DNA of 64,000 nt from Amycolatopsis orientalis DSM 43388 (GTDB lineage Bacteria; Actinomycetota; Actinomycetes; Mycobacteriales; Pseudonocardiaceae): NCBI RefSeq assembly GCF_000411975.1, contig NZ_ASXG01000126.1, forward strand, positions 1 to 64,000, written 5' to 3'. Of this stretch, positions 43,833 to 53,235 are shown piece by piece; positions within the stretch are counted from its first letter, which is position 1; the number at the start of each line of letters is the position of its first letter. The notes below the pieces were generated by a model. The model did not search any database and was not told the DNA's origin. It worked only from the letters and a program-made list of their open reading frames with translations. Made by a program: the position numbers and the translations under genes.

Positions 43833-46193
43833 CTACGAAGCCGAGGTCACCCGGTACACGTCGTACACGCCCTCGACCCCGCGCACGACCTTCAGCACGT
43901 GCCCGAGGTGCTTCGGATCGCCCATCTCGAACGAGAACCGGCTCACCGCCACCCGGTCCCGCGACGTCGTCACCGACGCCGACAAGATGTTGACCTTCTC
44001 GTCCGCCAGCACCTTCGTGACGTCGGACAGCAGCCGGTGCCGGTCGAGCGCCTCGACCTGGATCGCCACCAGGAACACCGAGGACGACGACGGCGCCCAC
44101 TCCACCTCGACCAGCCGCTCCGGCTGGGTCCGCAGGTCGTCGGCGTTCGTGCAGTCCGTCCGGTGCACGCTCACGCCGCCGCCGCGCGTCACGAAGCCGA
44201 GGATCTCGTCGCCCGGCACCGGCGTGCAGCAGCGCGCCAGTTTCGCCCAGACGTCGCTCGCGCCCTTGACGATGACGCCGACGTCGTTCGAGCCGCGGCG
44301 GCGCGTGACCGTGGACGGCGTGGCCCGCTCGGCCAGCTCCTCCTCGGCCTCCTCGACGCCGCCGATCAGCGCGACCAGCCGCTGCACCACGTGCTTCGCG
44401 CTGGTGTGGCCCTCGCCGACAGCCGCGTACAGCGAGGAAATGTCGCCGTGCCGCAGTTCGGTGGCGACCGAGCCCATCGACTCCGCCGACACGAGCCGCT
44501 GGATCGGCAGCCCGACCTTGCGGATTTCCTTGGTGATCGCTTCCTTGCCCGCGTCGATCGCCTCGTCGCGGCGCTCCTTCGCGAACCACTGCCGGATCTT
44601 CGCGCGCGCCTTCGGCGAACCGGCGAACTGCAGCCAGTCGCGGCTCGGCCCGGCGCTTTCCGCCTTGGACGTGAAGATCTCGACGACCTCGCCGTTTTCG
44701 AGCTTCCGCTCGAGCGCGACCAGCCGGCCGTTCACGCGGGCGCCGATGCAGCGGTGGCCGACCTCGGTGTGCACCGCGTACGCGAAGTCCACCGGCGTCG
44801 AATCCGCGGGCAGCGTGATCACGTCGCCCTTCGGCGTGAACACGAAGATCTCGCGCGCGGCCAGTTCGTAGCGCAGCGATTCGAGGAAGTCGCCCGGGTC
44901 CGCGGCCTCGCGCTGCCAGTCGAGCAGCTGCCGCATCCACGCGATCTCGTCCAGCTCCATCGCGTTGTTGCTGGCGTGCGTGCCCTTGGTTTCCTTGTAC
45001 CGCCAGTGCGCGGCGATGCCGTACTCGGCGGTGCGGTGCATGTCGTAGGTGCGGATCTGCACCTCGAGCGGCTTGCCGTCCGGCCCGATCACCGTGGTGT
45101 GCAGCGACTGGTACACGCCGAACCGCGGCTGCGCGATGTAGTCCTTGAACCGGCCCGGAACCGGCTGCCACAGCGCGTGCACCACGCCCATCGCCGCGTA
45201 GCAGTCGCGCACGTCCTCGACCAGGATCCGCACGCCGACCAGGTCGTGGATGTCGTCCAGGTCGCGACCGCGGACGATCATCTTCTGGTGGATCGAGTAG
45301 TAGTGCTTCGGGCGGCCCTCGACCTTCGCGGTGATCCGCGACGACACCAGGTTGTTCGTCAGGTCCGCGATCACCTTGCGCAGATAGGTGTCGCGCGAGG
45401 GCGCGCGGTCGGCGACCAGCCGCACGATCTCGTCGTACTTCTTCGGCTGCAGGATCGCGAACGCGAGGTCTTCCAGCTCCCACTTCACCGTGGCCATGCC
45501 GAGCCGGTGCGCCAGCGGAGCCAGCACCTCGAGCGTCTCGCGGGCCTTGCGGGCCTGCTTTTCCGGCGGCAGGAAACGCATCGTGCGCATGTTGTGCAGC
45601 CGGTCGGCGAGCTTGATGACCAGGACGCGCGGGTCCTTCGCCATCGCGATCACCATCTTGCGGATCGTCTCCGCCTCGGCCGAGGTGCCGAGCTTGACCT
45701 TGTCCAGCTTCGTGACGCCGTCGACCAGCTCGCCGACCTTGTCGCCGAAATCGGCCTTCAGCTGGTCCAGGGAGTAGCCGGTGTCCTCCACCGTGTCGTG
45801 CAGCAGCGCCGCGACGAGGGTGGTGGTGTCCATGCCCAGCTCGGCCAGGATGGTGGCGACCGCGAGCGGGTGGGTGATGTACGGATCGCCGGACTTCCGC
45901 CGCTGGTCGCGGTGGAGTTCTTCGGCCACGTCGTAGGCGCGCTGCAGCTGGCCCAGGTCGGCGTTCGGGTGCAGCTCGCGGTGGATGACCGCGAGGGGTT
46001 CGAGGACCTGCTTGACCGGGGCGGCGCGCTGGGCGGTGATGCGGCGCGCCAGGCGCGCGCGGACGCGGCGGGTCGCGGAGGGGCTGGGCGCGGCTCCGTT
46101 GGCCCGGACCCCGGCGTCGGCGGCGGTGGTACCGCCCTTGACGGGGGTGGCACCGCCTTTGGCGGGGGTAGTGGCGTCGAGCTCTTGGCTCAC
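43833..46193 (-). CDS. rel: bifunctional (p)ppGpp synthetase/hydrolase
   Basis: 786 residues, the usual actinobacterial Rel length. HD hydrolase domain with HDTVEDTGYSLDQL near residue 131 and HNMRTMRFLPPEKQ; synthetase domain near 265-360 (KVEGRPKHYYSIHQKM, HALWQPVPGRFKDYI); TGS domain with FTPKGDVITLPADSTPVDFA near 460; and a C-terminal ACT domain ending YDVYRVTSAS. It makes and degrades the stringent alarmone. The start is GTG with GGAGGTG; upstream frame has no family sequence. Repeat copy B lies about 100 to 370 bp upstream. Confidence 0.95.
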   Translation of the reverse strand: MSQELDATTPAKGGATPVKGGTTAADAGVRANGAAPSPSATRRVRARLARRITAQRAAPVKQVLEPLAVIHRELHPNADLGQLQRAYDVAEELHRDQRRKSGDPYITHPLAVATILAELGMDTTTLVAALLHDTVEDTGYSLDQLKADFGDKVGELVDGVTKLDKVKLGTSAEAETIRKMVIAMAKDPRVLVIKLADRLHNMRTMRFLPPEKQARKARETLEVLAPLAHRLGMATVKWELEDLAFAILQPKKYDEIVRLVADRAPSRDTYLRKVIADLTNNLVSSRITAKVEGRPKHYYSIHQKMIVRGRDLDDIHDLVGVRILVEDVRDCYAAMGVVHALWQPVPGRFKDYIAQPRFGVYQSLHTTVIGPDGKPLEVQIRTYDMHRTAEYGIAAHWRYKETKGTHASNNAMELDEIAWMRQLLDWQREAADPGDFLESLRYELAAREIFVFTPKGDVITLPADSTPVDFAYAVHTEVGHRCIGARVNGRLVALERKLENGEVVEIFTSKAESAGPSRDWLQFAGSPKARAKIRQWFAKERRDEAIDAGKEAITKEIRKVGLPIQRLVSAESMGSVATELRHGDISSLYAAVGEGHTSAKHVVQRLVALIGGVEEAEEELAERATPSTVTRRRGSNDVGVIVKGASDVWAKLARCCTPVPGDEILGFVTRGGGVSVHRTDCTNADDLRTQPERLVEVEWAPSSSSVFLVAIQVEALDRHRLLSDVTKVLADEKVNILSASVTTSRDRVAVSRFSFEMGDPKHLGHVLKVVRGVEGVYDVYRVTSAS

Positions 46194-46334
46194 CCGCACC
46201 TCCAGCTGCTCGTGCGGCCTCGAACCTTCAGGGTAACCGGTTGGTCTTTTGGCTGGGTTGGTGACGTGGGGTTGCGGTGTGTTGTCTGCGGCTCGTCGCC
46301 TGGCGGCGACATTGCCTCCGGGGGTGGCGCGGGG

Positions 46335-46439
46335 CACCCCGAAGCCTGAGTGTGCTGACGGTCGGTGGGTGCTTGTCAAGGCGGGAAAGATGCCTTGACA
46401 AGCACCCACCGACCGCAGAGAAGGCTTCGTATCGGGGTG
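46335..46439 (-). other. conserved long hairpin of repeat copy B
   Basis: The inner stem is fully paired over 23 bp with loop ATCTTTCCC (minus-strand reading). Positions 4, 5 and 7 are C-G, G-C and T-A here but T-A, C-G and G-C in copy A, three double substitutions that keep pairing. If transcribed from apt, or from a promoter upstream of it, this would form in the rel leader. Confidence 0.75.
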
Positions 46440-46515
46440 CAGGGCGGGGGCTGGCTGCCTCGAACCGTTGGGTGCATCGGCGGCGGTTTGCGGCTGGGGT
46501 GCCTGGTGGCTGGTC

Positions 46516-46563
46516 GTGAGGGGGACCCTGAGGGAATCTGATTCCCTCAGGGTTCCCCCTCAC
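46516..46563 (-). terminator. palindrome after apt (copy B start)
   Basis: About 23-base arms around GGGAATCTGATTCCC, with one base inserted in one arm. It begins 7 bp after the apt stop. Same core as the palindromes after the coxM-like gene and the ABC exporter. Confidence 0.65.
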
Positions 46564-46569
46564 GGACGA

Positions 46570-47088
46570 TCAGGCGGTGCGGAGGGCGTGGACTGTGCGG
46601 CCGTCCAGGGCGGAGCGGCCGCTGAGGGCGGCCAGTTCCAGCACTACCGAAACGCCGGTCACTGTCGCGCCCGCGTCTTCGAGGAGTTTCGCGGTCGCGG
46701 CGACGGTGCCTCCGGTGGCCAGGACGTCGTCCAGGATCGCGATTCGCTGGCCTGGGTTGACTACGCCTGCGGGGAGTTCGACGCTCGCGGTGCCGTATTC
46801 CAGGGAGTAGTCCACGCGGCCGGCGACCTTGGGGAGCTTGCCTGGTTTCCGGACCAGCACCACCCCCATGCCGCGCGCGTAGCCGACCGCCGCGGCCAGG
46901 AGGAAGCCGCGGGCCTCGACTCCGGCGACCAGGTCGGTCGCCGGGTCGAGGGTTTCCGCCAGGGCGTCGGCGACCGCGGCGAAGCCGGGGCCGTCGGCGA
47001 ACAGCGGGCTGAGATCGCGGAACAGGACGCCGGGTTCCGGGAAGTCCGGGACCTCGGCGATCAGGTCCAGTGCCTCGTCGAGCTTCAT
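46570..47088 (-). CDS. apt: adenine phosphoribosyltransferase
   Basis: 172 residues, normal for Apt, which salvages adenine to AMP using PRPP. The PRPP motif AILDDVLATGGT is near residues 115-126, with GVLFRDLSPLF near the start and the VEARGFLLAAAVGYARG substrate region. It starts five bases after secF on the same strand and precedes rel, the order conserved in actinobacteria. AMP salvage next to Rel links nucleotide pools to the stringent response. Confidence 0.95.
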   Translation of the reverse strand: MKLDEALDLIAEVPDFPEPGVLFRDLSPLFADGPGFAAVADALAETLDPATDLVAGVEARGFLLAAAVGYARGMGVVLVRKPGKLPKVAGRVDYSLEYGTASVELPAGVVNPGQRIAILDDVLATGGTVAATAKLLEDAGATVTGVSVVLELAALSGRSALDGRTVHALRTA

Positions 47089-47093
47089 CGCGG

Positions 47094-48329
47094 TCAGCGC
47101 TTCTTCTTCCCCGACGGACGCTGCTTCGGGTGCCGCGCCGGGACCCCGGCCGCGGCCGCCATCGCCTTTTCCTTGCGGAGTTCGGCGGCCAGCTGCTCTT
47201 CGTCATTGGCGTCGAAGTCGTCGTCGGTGGCTTCGCGCTTCGCGGCCTTCGCCCGGCGGGCCGCCACGCGCTCGGCCTGCTGGCGGTACTTCGGGTCGCG
47301 CATCTTGAAGTCGACCAGCAGCGGCGTCGCCAGCGCGACCGACGACAGGACGCCGACCAAGGTGCCGGTCAGCTGCACCAGCGCCAGGTCCTGCAGCGTG
47401 CCCGAGCCCAGCAGCAGGTAGCCGACGATCAGCAGGCCCAGGATCGGCAGCAGCGCGATGAACGCGGTGTTGAACGACCGCATCAGCGTCTGGTTCAGCG
47501 CCAGGTTCGCGGCCTCCGCGTACGTGCGCCGCGACAGGCCGAGCAGGCCGCGGGTGTTCTCCCGGACCTTGTCGAACACCACCACGGTGTCATACAGCGA
47601 GAACCCGAGGATCGTCAGCAGGCCGATCACCGTCGCGGGCGTGACCTCGAAGCCCACGAGCGAGTACACGCCCGCGGTCACCACGATGTCGTGCAGCAGC
47701 GAGATCAGCGCCGCGAACGCCATCCGGGTGTCGAAGTAGATCGCCAGGAAGACCACGACGGCGACCAGGAACACCGCGAGCGCGATCAGGGCCTGGCGCG
47801 AGATCTCGTCGCCCCACGACGCGCTCACCGCGCTGTCGCTGATCGCCTGCTCGCTCGACTTGCCGTTGCTGCCGATCGGGCCCAGGTCCTCGAAGATCTG
47901 CTTCTTGACCTTCGCCACCTGGTCCGCGGTGAGCGTCTCGGAGCGGGTCTGGATGGTCGACGCGTTGCCGGTGCCGACCGTCTGCGTCTCCGCGGGGGCC
48001 TCGCCGAGCGCGGTGTTGAACGACTTGATCACCTGGTCCTGGGTGATCTGGCCGTGTGTGCCGTGCGCGGGCAGCTGGATCTGCGTGCCGCCCTCGAACT
48101 CGATGCCCACGTTGAAGCCGCGGAAGATCATCGAGCCGATGCACACCAGCAGCAGCAGCGCGAAGAAGACGTACCAGCGCTTGCGCGCGCCGACGATGTC
48201 GACCGCGCCGGTGCCGACGTAAAGCCGGTGGAAGAAGCTTTCCTTCTTGCCGGGTTCGGCCGCGGTGCTGGCGGTGCCGTTCGAGCCTTCGGGGCTGTCC
48301 GACGGGACGCCTGCGGTTTCGTCGCTCAC
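47094..48329 (-). CDS. secF: protein translocase subunit SecF
   Basis: 411 residues. SecF pairs with SecD to use the proton-motive force for late steps of Sec export. Six membrane helices, with the conserved FNVGIEFEGGTQIQ segment after the first helix and FSLYDTVVVFDKVRENTRG between helices 4 and 5. A Lys/Arg-rich C-terminal tail of about 80 residues ends PKQRPSGKKKR. It starts one base after the secD stop. Confidence 0.95.
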   Translation of the reverse strand: MSDETAGVPSDSPEGSNGTASTAAEPGKKESFFHRLYVGTGAVDIVGARKRWYVFFALLLLVCIGSMIFRGFNVGIEFEGGTQIQLPAHGTHGQITQDQVIKSFNTALGEAPAETQTVGTGNASTIQTRSETLTADQVAKVKKQIFEDLGPIGSNGKSSEQAISDSAVSASWGDEISRQALIALAVFLVAVVVFLAIYFDTRMAFAALISLLHDIVVTAGVYSLVGFEVTPATVIGLLTILGFSLYDTVVVFDKVRENTRGLLGLSRRTYAEAANLALNQTLMRSFNTAFIALLPILGLLIVGYLLLGSGTLQDLALVQLTGTLVGVLSSVALATPLLVDFKMRDPKYRQQAERVAARRAKAAKREATDDDFDANDEEQLAAELRKEKAMAAAAGVPARHPKQRPSGKKKR

Positions 48330-48330
48330 G

Positions 48331-50043
48331 TCAGGCCTCCTTCACGTTCGCGCGACGGCCGGGAGCGGGGCGCGTGGACTTGCGCTGCGAGCCGAGCTTC
48401 TGGACCGCGCCGAGGCCGAGATTCCGGGGATTGGACAGGAACTTCGACTTCGAGGTCGACACCATCGCCACGAGCGGATGCGTGACCAGGTAGACGACCA
48501 CCAGGTCGAGCACCGTCGACATGCCGAGGGTGAACGCGAAGCCCTGCACGTCGCCGACCGCGATGATGTACAGGATCGCAGCGGCGAGGAAGCTGACCGC
48601 GTCCGAGGCCAGGATCGTGCGCCGCGCCCGCGCCCAGCCGCGCGGCACCGCGGACCGGAAGGTCCGGCCCTCCCGGATCTCGTCCTTCAAGCGTTCGAAG
48701 TAGATGACGAACGAGTCCGCCGTGATGCCGATCGCGATGATCAGGCCGGCCACGCCCGCGAGGTCGAGCGTGTACCCGATCCAGCGGCCGAGCAGCACCA
48801 GCACCGCGTACACGAGCAGGCCGGACAGCACCAGCGACCAGATCGTGAGGATGCCGAGCAGCCGGTAGTAGAACAGGCAGTAGACGAACACGACGGCGAG
48901 GCCGATCGCGCCGGCGATCAGGCCGGCCTGCAGCGACGCGTAGCCGAGCGTCGCGGACACCGTGGTGGCGTCCGACGAATCGAACGACAGCGGCAGCGAA
49001 CCGTACTTGAGGATGTCCGCCAGGTTCTTCGCGTCGGTCTGGGTGAACTTGCCGGTGATCTGCGTGTTGCCGCCGAGGATGGCGTTCTGCACGGTCGGCG
49101 CGGACACCACGTCGGTGTCGAGCACGAACGCCGCCTGCTTGCCGACGTTGGCCGACGTGAAGTCGCCCCAGGTCTTGCCGCCCGCGCTCTTGAAGCTCAG
49201 GTCGACGATCCACTGGCCGCGCTGCTGGTCGTAGCCGGAGTTGGCGTTCGCGATCTCGGTGCCGGGGATGATCTCCGGCCCGAGGACGTACTTGGTGGCG
49301 TCCTTGTCGCCGCAGGTGACCAGCGGCTGGTTCGGCAGGTCGTTGCCCTCCAGCGGGTCCGCGACGTTCGGCGCGCAGGTGAGCGCGGCGAGCGCCTTCT
49401 GCTGCGCGGCCTGCGCGGCGGCGGTCTCCTGCTGGTTCTTCGGGTCCTTCGGCATCAGCGCGGGAGCCTGGCGCACGGCGCGGGCTTCCTCGATCGGGTT
49501 CTTGCCCGCGTTCTGGCCGCCGGCCGGGGCCGAGGGGGTCGGGCTCGGCGGCTGCTGCGCCGGGGCGCCCGCCGCTCCCCCGCCGCCGGCGGGCTTGCTC
49601 GGCGCGGTCGCCGGGACGCTCGGGGCTCCGGAAGCGGGAGCCGACGGCGGCGCGGCCGGGGTGTTCGGGACCGAGGTGATCACCTCGCGGATCCCGAGCT
49701 TGGCGGTCCGGCCCAGGTTCTTCGCCTCGTCGCCCTGCTCGCCCGGCACGGTGATCACGATGTTGTTGCCGTCGAGCACCACCTCGGTGCCGCCGACGCC
49801 GATCCCGTTGACGCGGGTCTCGATGATCTGGCGCGCCTGGTTCAGCGAATCGCGGGTGGGCTGGCCCCCGTCGGGCGTGCGCGCGGTGAGCGTGACCCGG
49901 GTGCCGCCCTGCAGGTCGATGCCGAGTTTCGGCGTCGCTTTGCCGCTGCCGGTGAAGAACACCAAGGCGTACAGCACGACCACGATCAGGGCGAAGAAGG
50001 CGAGATAGCGTCCCGGGCGGAGATGCCCGGCCGATGGTGCCAC
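48331..50043 (-). CDS. secD: protein translocase subunit SecD
   Basis: 570 residues. N-terminal helix, then the periplasmic domain with LGIDLQGGTRVTL and, typical of actinobacteria, a long Pro/Ala/Gly-rich insert (residues about 135-195). The C-terminal half has LPLSFDSSDATTVSATLG and five more helices with GIGITADSFVIYFERLKDE. The GTG start is preceded by CGAGGAGA; an in-frame TTG 45 bases upstream is less likely. Functions with SecF and YajC. Confidence 0.94.
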   Translation of the reverse strand: MAPSAGHLRPGRYLAFFALIVVVLYALVFFTGSGKATPKLGIDLQGGTRVTLTARTPDGGQPTRDSLNQARQIIETRVNGIGVGGTEVVLDGNNIVITVPGEQGDEAKNLGRTAKLGIREVITSVPNTPAAPPSAPASGAPSVPATAPSKPAGGGGAAGAPAQQPPSPTPSAPAGGQNAGKNPIEEARAVRQAPALMPKDPKNQQETAAAQAAQQKALAALTCAPNVADPLEGNDLPNQPLVTCGDKDATKYVLGPEIIPGTEIANANSGYDQQRGQWIVDLSFKSAGGKTWGDFTSANVGKQAAFVLDTDVVSAPTVQNAILGGNTQITGKFTQTDAKNLADILKYGSLPLSFDSSDATTVSATLGYASLQAGLIAGAIGLAVVFVYCLFYYRLLGILTIWSLVLSGLLVYAVLVLLGRWIGYTLDLAGVAGLIIAIGITADSFVIYFERLKDEIREGRTFRSAVPRGWARARRTILASDAVSFLAAAILYIIAVGDVQGFAFTLGMSTVLDLVVVYLVTHPLVAMVSTSKSKFLSNPRNLGLGAVQKLGSQRKSTRPAPGRRANVKEA

Positions 50044-50159
50044 TGTGCTTCGGTCTCCTCGAACTGGCACGGACTGGATGGACCCCAAGTGGTTCGGGTG
50101 CGCGAGCCGGAAGGGGGTCCCCCGGACGCGGCTGGGCGTGAACTATGACGGCGGACACG

Positions 50160-50193
50160 CACGCAGCACCGAGACAGTACTCGGTGCTGCGTG
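50160..50193 (-). terminator. hairpin between yajC and secD
   Basis: Perfect 14-bp stem (CACGCAGCACCGAG and its complement) with loop ACAGTA, 69 bp after the yajC stop and 117 bp before the secD start. No T-run. It may terminate, attenuate or set relative expression of yajC and secDF. Confidence 0.55.
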
Positions 50194-50261
50194 AGCCCGG
50201 CGTTCGCCCGTACCGACTTTCGTCGGCTGTGGGCGGATCACTGCCCGGTGAAGCGCGGAGG

Positions 50262-50693
50262 CTACTTCTTCCCGTGCTCGAGCGGGGGCGCCACCTGCGC
50301 ACCGGAGGTCTGCTTCTCCTCGGCGGAGATCGACTCCTGGGCCGGGGCCTCCGAAGAAGACGCCGCCGGGGCCGACTCGACGCCCGCGACCTCGGTCTCG
50401 GCCGAGTCCTCGTTCTCCTCGCCCTCGACGACCGGCTCGACCTTCTCGCGCACCGCGAGCCGCAGCCAGGTGGTGACGACGCCCGGCGCGATCTCGATGT
50501 CGATCGTGGTGTCGCTGCTCGTGTCGGCGACCGTGCCGTACAGGCCCGACGTGGTCATCACGCGGTCGCCCGGGGCGATGCTGTTCTGCATCTCCTGCTG
50601 AGCCGCCTGCTGCTTCTTCTGCTTGCGGGTGCCCATGACGAGCGGCACGGCCACCACGAGCAGCAGCAGCAACGGCAGCAGTAACTGGTTCAT
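50262..50693 (-). CDS. yajC: preprotein translocase accessory subunit YajC
   Basis: 143 residues: one N-terminal membrane helix (LLLPLLLLLVVAVPLVMG), a basic KQKKQQ stretch, the conserved IAPGDRVMTTSGLYGTVAD core, and an acidic tail (EGEENEDSAETEVAG) longer than in Escherichia coli. It associates with SecDF. RBS GGAG. Between ruvB and secD in the conserved order. Confidence 0.93.
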   Translation of the reverse strand: MNQLLLPLLLLLVVAVPLVMGTRKQKKQQAAQQEMQNSIAPGDRVMTTSGLYGTVADTSSDTTIDIEIAPGVVTTWLRLAVREKVEPVVEGEENEDSAETEVAGVESAPAASSSEAPAQESISAEEKQTSGAQVAPPLEHGKK

Positions 50694-50811
50694 GACTCTC
50701 CTCGACGGACGCCTCTCTCGGCTGCCCGCGTCCGGTTTCGACGGATGTGCTGTGTTCGAGTGTGCCAGGTACCGGCGGAAACGCCACCACCCGGGCCGCT
50801 GTCCGCCCTTG

Positions 50812-51900
50812 TCAGGCCTGGTCGAACAGCGTGGGACCGCCCTGCTCGGACCGTCCCGCCTCCGGGGGCGGCACGAGCCCGAGGTGCTGCCACGCGGCCG
50901 CGGTCGCGACCCGGCCGCGCGGAGTGCGGGCGAGCATACCGGCCCGGACCAGGTAGGGCTCGCACACCTCCTCGACCGTCGTGGCCTCCTCGCCGACGGC
51001 GACCGCGAGCGTCGAAATGCCCACCGGTCCCCCGCCGAACGAGCGGGTCAGCGCGCCGAGCACGGCCCGGTCCAGCCGGTCCAGGCCCAGCTCGTCGACG
51101 TCGTAGACCTTGAGCGCGGCCTGCGCGACCTCCAGGGTCACCTTGCCGTCGGCGCGCACCTCGGCGTAGTCGCGGACCCGCCGCAGCAGCCGGTTGGCGA
51201 TGCGCGGGGTGCCGCGCGACCGGCCGGCGATCTCGGCGCAGCCGTCCCGGTCGATCTCGATGCCGAGGATCGTCGCGGCGCGGCGGACGACCAGTTCCAG
51301 TTCGGCCGCGGAGTAGAACTCCATCTGCCCGGTGAAGCCGAACCGGTCGCGCAGCGGCCCGGTCAGCGCTCCGGACCGGGTGGTGGCCCCGACCAGGGTG
51401 AACGGCGCGATCTCCAGCGGGATGCTGGTCGCCCCCGGGCCCTTGCCGACGACGACGTCGACCCGGAAGTCCTCCATCGCGAGGTACAGCATTTCCTCGG
51501 CGGGCCGGGCGATCCGGTGGATCTCGTCGATGAACAGGACGTCGCCGGGCGCGAGGTTGGACAGCATCGCGGCCAGGTCGCCGGCGCGTTCCAGGGCGGG
51601 CCCGGAGGTGATCCGGATGGCCGCGCCCAGTTCGGCGGCGACGATCATCGCCATGCTCGTCTTGCCGAGGCCGGGCGGGCCGGACAGCAGCACGTGGTCC
51701 GGCGGCACGTCGCGCCGCCGGGCGCTCTCCAGCACCAGCTCCAGCTGCTCGCGGACGCGTTCCTGGCCGACGAACTCGTCGAGTTTGCGCGGCCGCAGCG
51801 ACGTTTCCAGGTCGCGCTCGCCGGTCTGCGCGAGCGCGGACAGCGTTTCGTCGCCCGGCTCGTACCCGCCGGTGTCGAACTCGGTCACTTCGTGGTTCAT
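50812..51900 (-). CDS. ruvB: Holliday junction branch migration helicase RuvB
   Basis: 362 residues. AAA+ motor of the RuvABC resolvasome. Start region ETSLRPRKLDEFVGQERVRE, Walker A GPPGLGKTS near residue 72, Walker B FIDEIHR, sensor TTRSGALTGPLRDRFGF with the arginine finger, and a C-terminal winged helix (GPVGISTLAVAVGEEATTVE). Six bases separate it from ruvA. Confidence 0.97.
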   Translation of the reverse strand: MNHEVTEFDTGGYEPGDETLSALAQTGERDLETSLRPRKLDEFVGQERVREQLELVLESARRRDVPPDHVLLSGPPGLGKTSMAMIVAAELGAAIRITSGPALERAGDLAAMLSNLAPGDVLFIDEIHRIARPAEEMLYLAMEDFRVDVVVGKGPGATSIPLEIAPFTLVGATTRSGALTGPLRDRFGFTGQMEFYSAAELELVVRRAATILGIEIDRDGCAEIAGRSRGTPRIANRLLRRVRDYAEVRADGKVTLEVAQAALKVYDVDELGLDRLDRAVLGALTRSFGGGPVGISTLAVAVGEEATTVEEVCEPYLVRAGMLARTPRGRVATAAAWQHLGLVPPPEAGRSEQGGPTLFDQA

Positions 51901-51906
51901 CGGCGG

Positions 51907-52503
51907 CTACCGCTTGCGGCCCAGCAGCGCCAGCGCCGAGCGCAGCACCGACGACGTGGTGTGCCCTTCGCCTTCGGACAGCACCCGGTCCACCGCCTGT
52001 TCGGCCTGCTTGGCCGGGAAGCCCAGCCCGGCCAGCGCTTCCACGACCTCGCCGCGCAGCGCGCCGGGCGCGGCCACCACCGGGGCGTCGCTTGCCCCGC
52101 CGAGCGCGGTGACCTTGTCGCGCAGTTCGAGGCTGAGCCGCTCGGCCCCCTTGCGGCCGATGCCGGGCACCTGGGTGAGCACGGTGATGTTGCCTTCGAC
52201 CAGCGCCGCGCGGAGCTTGTCCGGCTCCAGCACGGCCAGGGTCGCCAGCGCGAGCCGCGGCCCGATCCCGGACACCGTCTGGAGCAGGCCGAACAGCTCG
52301 CGCGCGTCCTCCTCGGCGAACCCGAAGAGGGTCAGCGAGTCCTCGCGCACGACCAGCGCGGTGTGCAGCCGCGTCTGCTCGCCGCGGCGCAGCGTGGCCA
52401 GCGTCGCCGGGGTGGCCTGCACGGCGAGGCCGACGCCGCCGACCTCGACCACCACGTGGTCGAGCCCGACGGACAGCACTTCGCCGCGTACCGAGGAGAT
52501 CAT
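51907..52503 (-). CDS. ruvA: Holliday junction branch migration protein RuvA
   Basis: 198 residues. N-terminal OB fold (MISSVRGEVLSVGLDHVVVE), two helix-hairpin-helix motifs (TVSGIGPRLALATLA and QVPGIGRKGAERLSLEL) that grip the junction, and a C-terminal domain (ALAGLGFPAKQAEQAVDRVL) that binds RuvB. The ATG overlaps the ruvC stop (ATGA). Confidence 0.97.
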   Translation of the reverse strand: MISSVRGEVLSVGLDHVVVEVGGVGLAVQATPATLATLRRGEQTRLHTALVVREDSLTLFGFAEEDARELFGLLQTVSGIGPRLALATLAVLEPDKLRAALVEGNITVLTQVPGIGRKGAERLSLELRDKVTALGGASDAPVVAAPGALRGEVVEALAGLGFPAKQAEQAVDRVLSEGEGHTTSSVLRSALALLGRKR

Positions 52504-53102
52504 CGTCGTGCTCCTGTTTCGTTCTGCTTCGTGGTGGTTCCGGCCGCCTTGGCCGCGGCCGCCAGCCGGGCCTTGTGGGCGCGGACCAGTTCCGCCGCGC
52601 GGGCCTCGGCCTCGGCGAGCCGGATCCGCATCGGCTCGCGCCACAGGTGGCAGATGGCGAGCGCGAGCGCGTCGGCCGCGTCCGCCGGATGCGGTTTGAC
52701 CTCGAGCCCGAGCAGCCGCATCACCATTGTGGTGACCTGTGCTTTGTCCGCGCGGCCGGACCCGGTGACGGCGGCCTTGACCTCGCTGGGCGTGTGGAAG
52801 ACGACCGGCAGCCCGCGCCGCGCCGCCGCCAGCGCGACGACCCCGCCCGCCTGCGCGGTGCCCATCGCGGTGCGGACGTTGTGCTGGGCGAACACCCGCT
52901 CGACGGCCACCGCTTCCGGCCGGTACCGGTCGAGCCAGCGCTCCACCTCGTCGGCGACGCCGAGCAGCCGCTGCGCGAGCTCCTGGTCGGCGGGCGTGCG
53001 CACGACCCCGACCGCGACCGGGCGCACCGACCGGCCCTTGCCGCCGTCGACCACGCCGAGGCCGCACCTGGTCAGACCGGGGTCGACCCCGAGCACCCGC
53101 AC
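52500..53102 (-). CDS. ruvC: Holliday junction endonuclease RuvC
   Basis: 200 residues. RNase H-like nuclease resolving Holliday junctions. The catalytic acids are visible: D7 in LGVDPGLTR, Glu near 66 in AVERVFAQHN, and the Asp pair near 138-141 in HPADAADALALA. A charged C-terminal tail is longer than in Escherichia coli. GTG start. Upstream, the convergent DUF985/DUF4262 pair separates it from yebC. Confidence 0.96.
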   Translation of the reverse strand: MRVLGVDPGLTRCGLGVVDGGKGRSVRPVAVGVVRTPADQELAQRLLGVADEVERWLDRYRPEAVAVERVFAQHNVRTAMGTAQAGGVVALAAARRGLPVVFHTPSEVKAAVTGSGRADKAQVTTMVMRLLGLEVKPHPADAADALALAICHLWREPMRIRLAEAEARAAELVRAHKARLAAAAKAAGTTTKQNETGARR

Positions 53103-53235
53103 CGTTTCTCCTCCGCCCGCGCGAACATCCGTTCGACGTGCAGGCTAACGGTCGCGACGCGCCGTCCGGCGGACGGACACGCCTTAACGGCGGCCGGCGT
53201 GGACGGCCGTCCCGCTTCGCGAGCAGGATGGAGGC

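Larger units (their letters stand above)
46290..46563 (-). repeat. intergenic repeat element, copy B
   Basis: Reverse-complement relative of 29312-29558. Read with transcription, it starts 7 bp after the apt stop with a near-perfect palindrome (46516-46563), has a divergent spacer, then the outer stem (46422-46439 with 46335-46347, TAC bulge conserved) and a perfect 23-bp inner stem (46360-46382 with 46392-46414). It ends in the same AATGTCGCCGCCAGGCGACG segment. It lies in the 376 bp between apt and rel. Confidence 0.85.
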
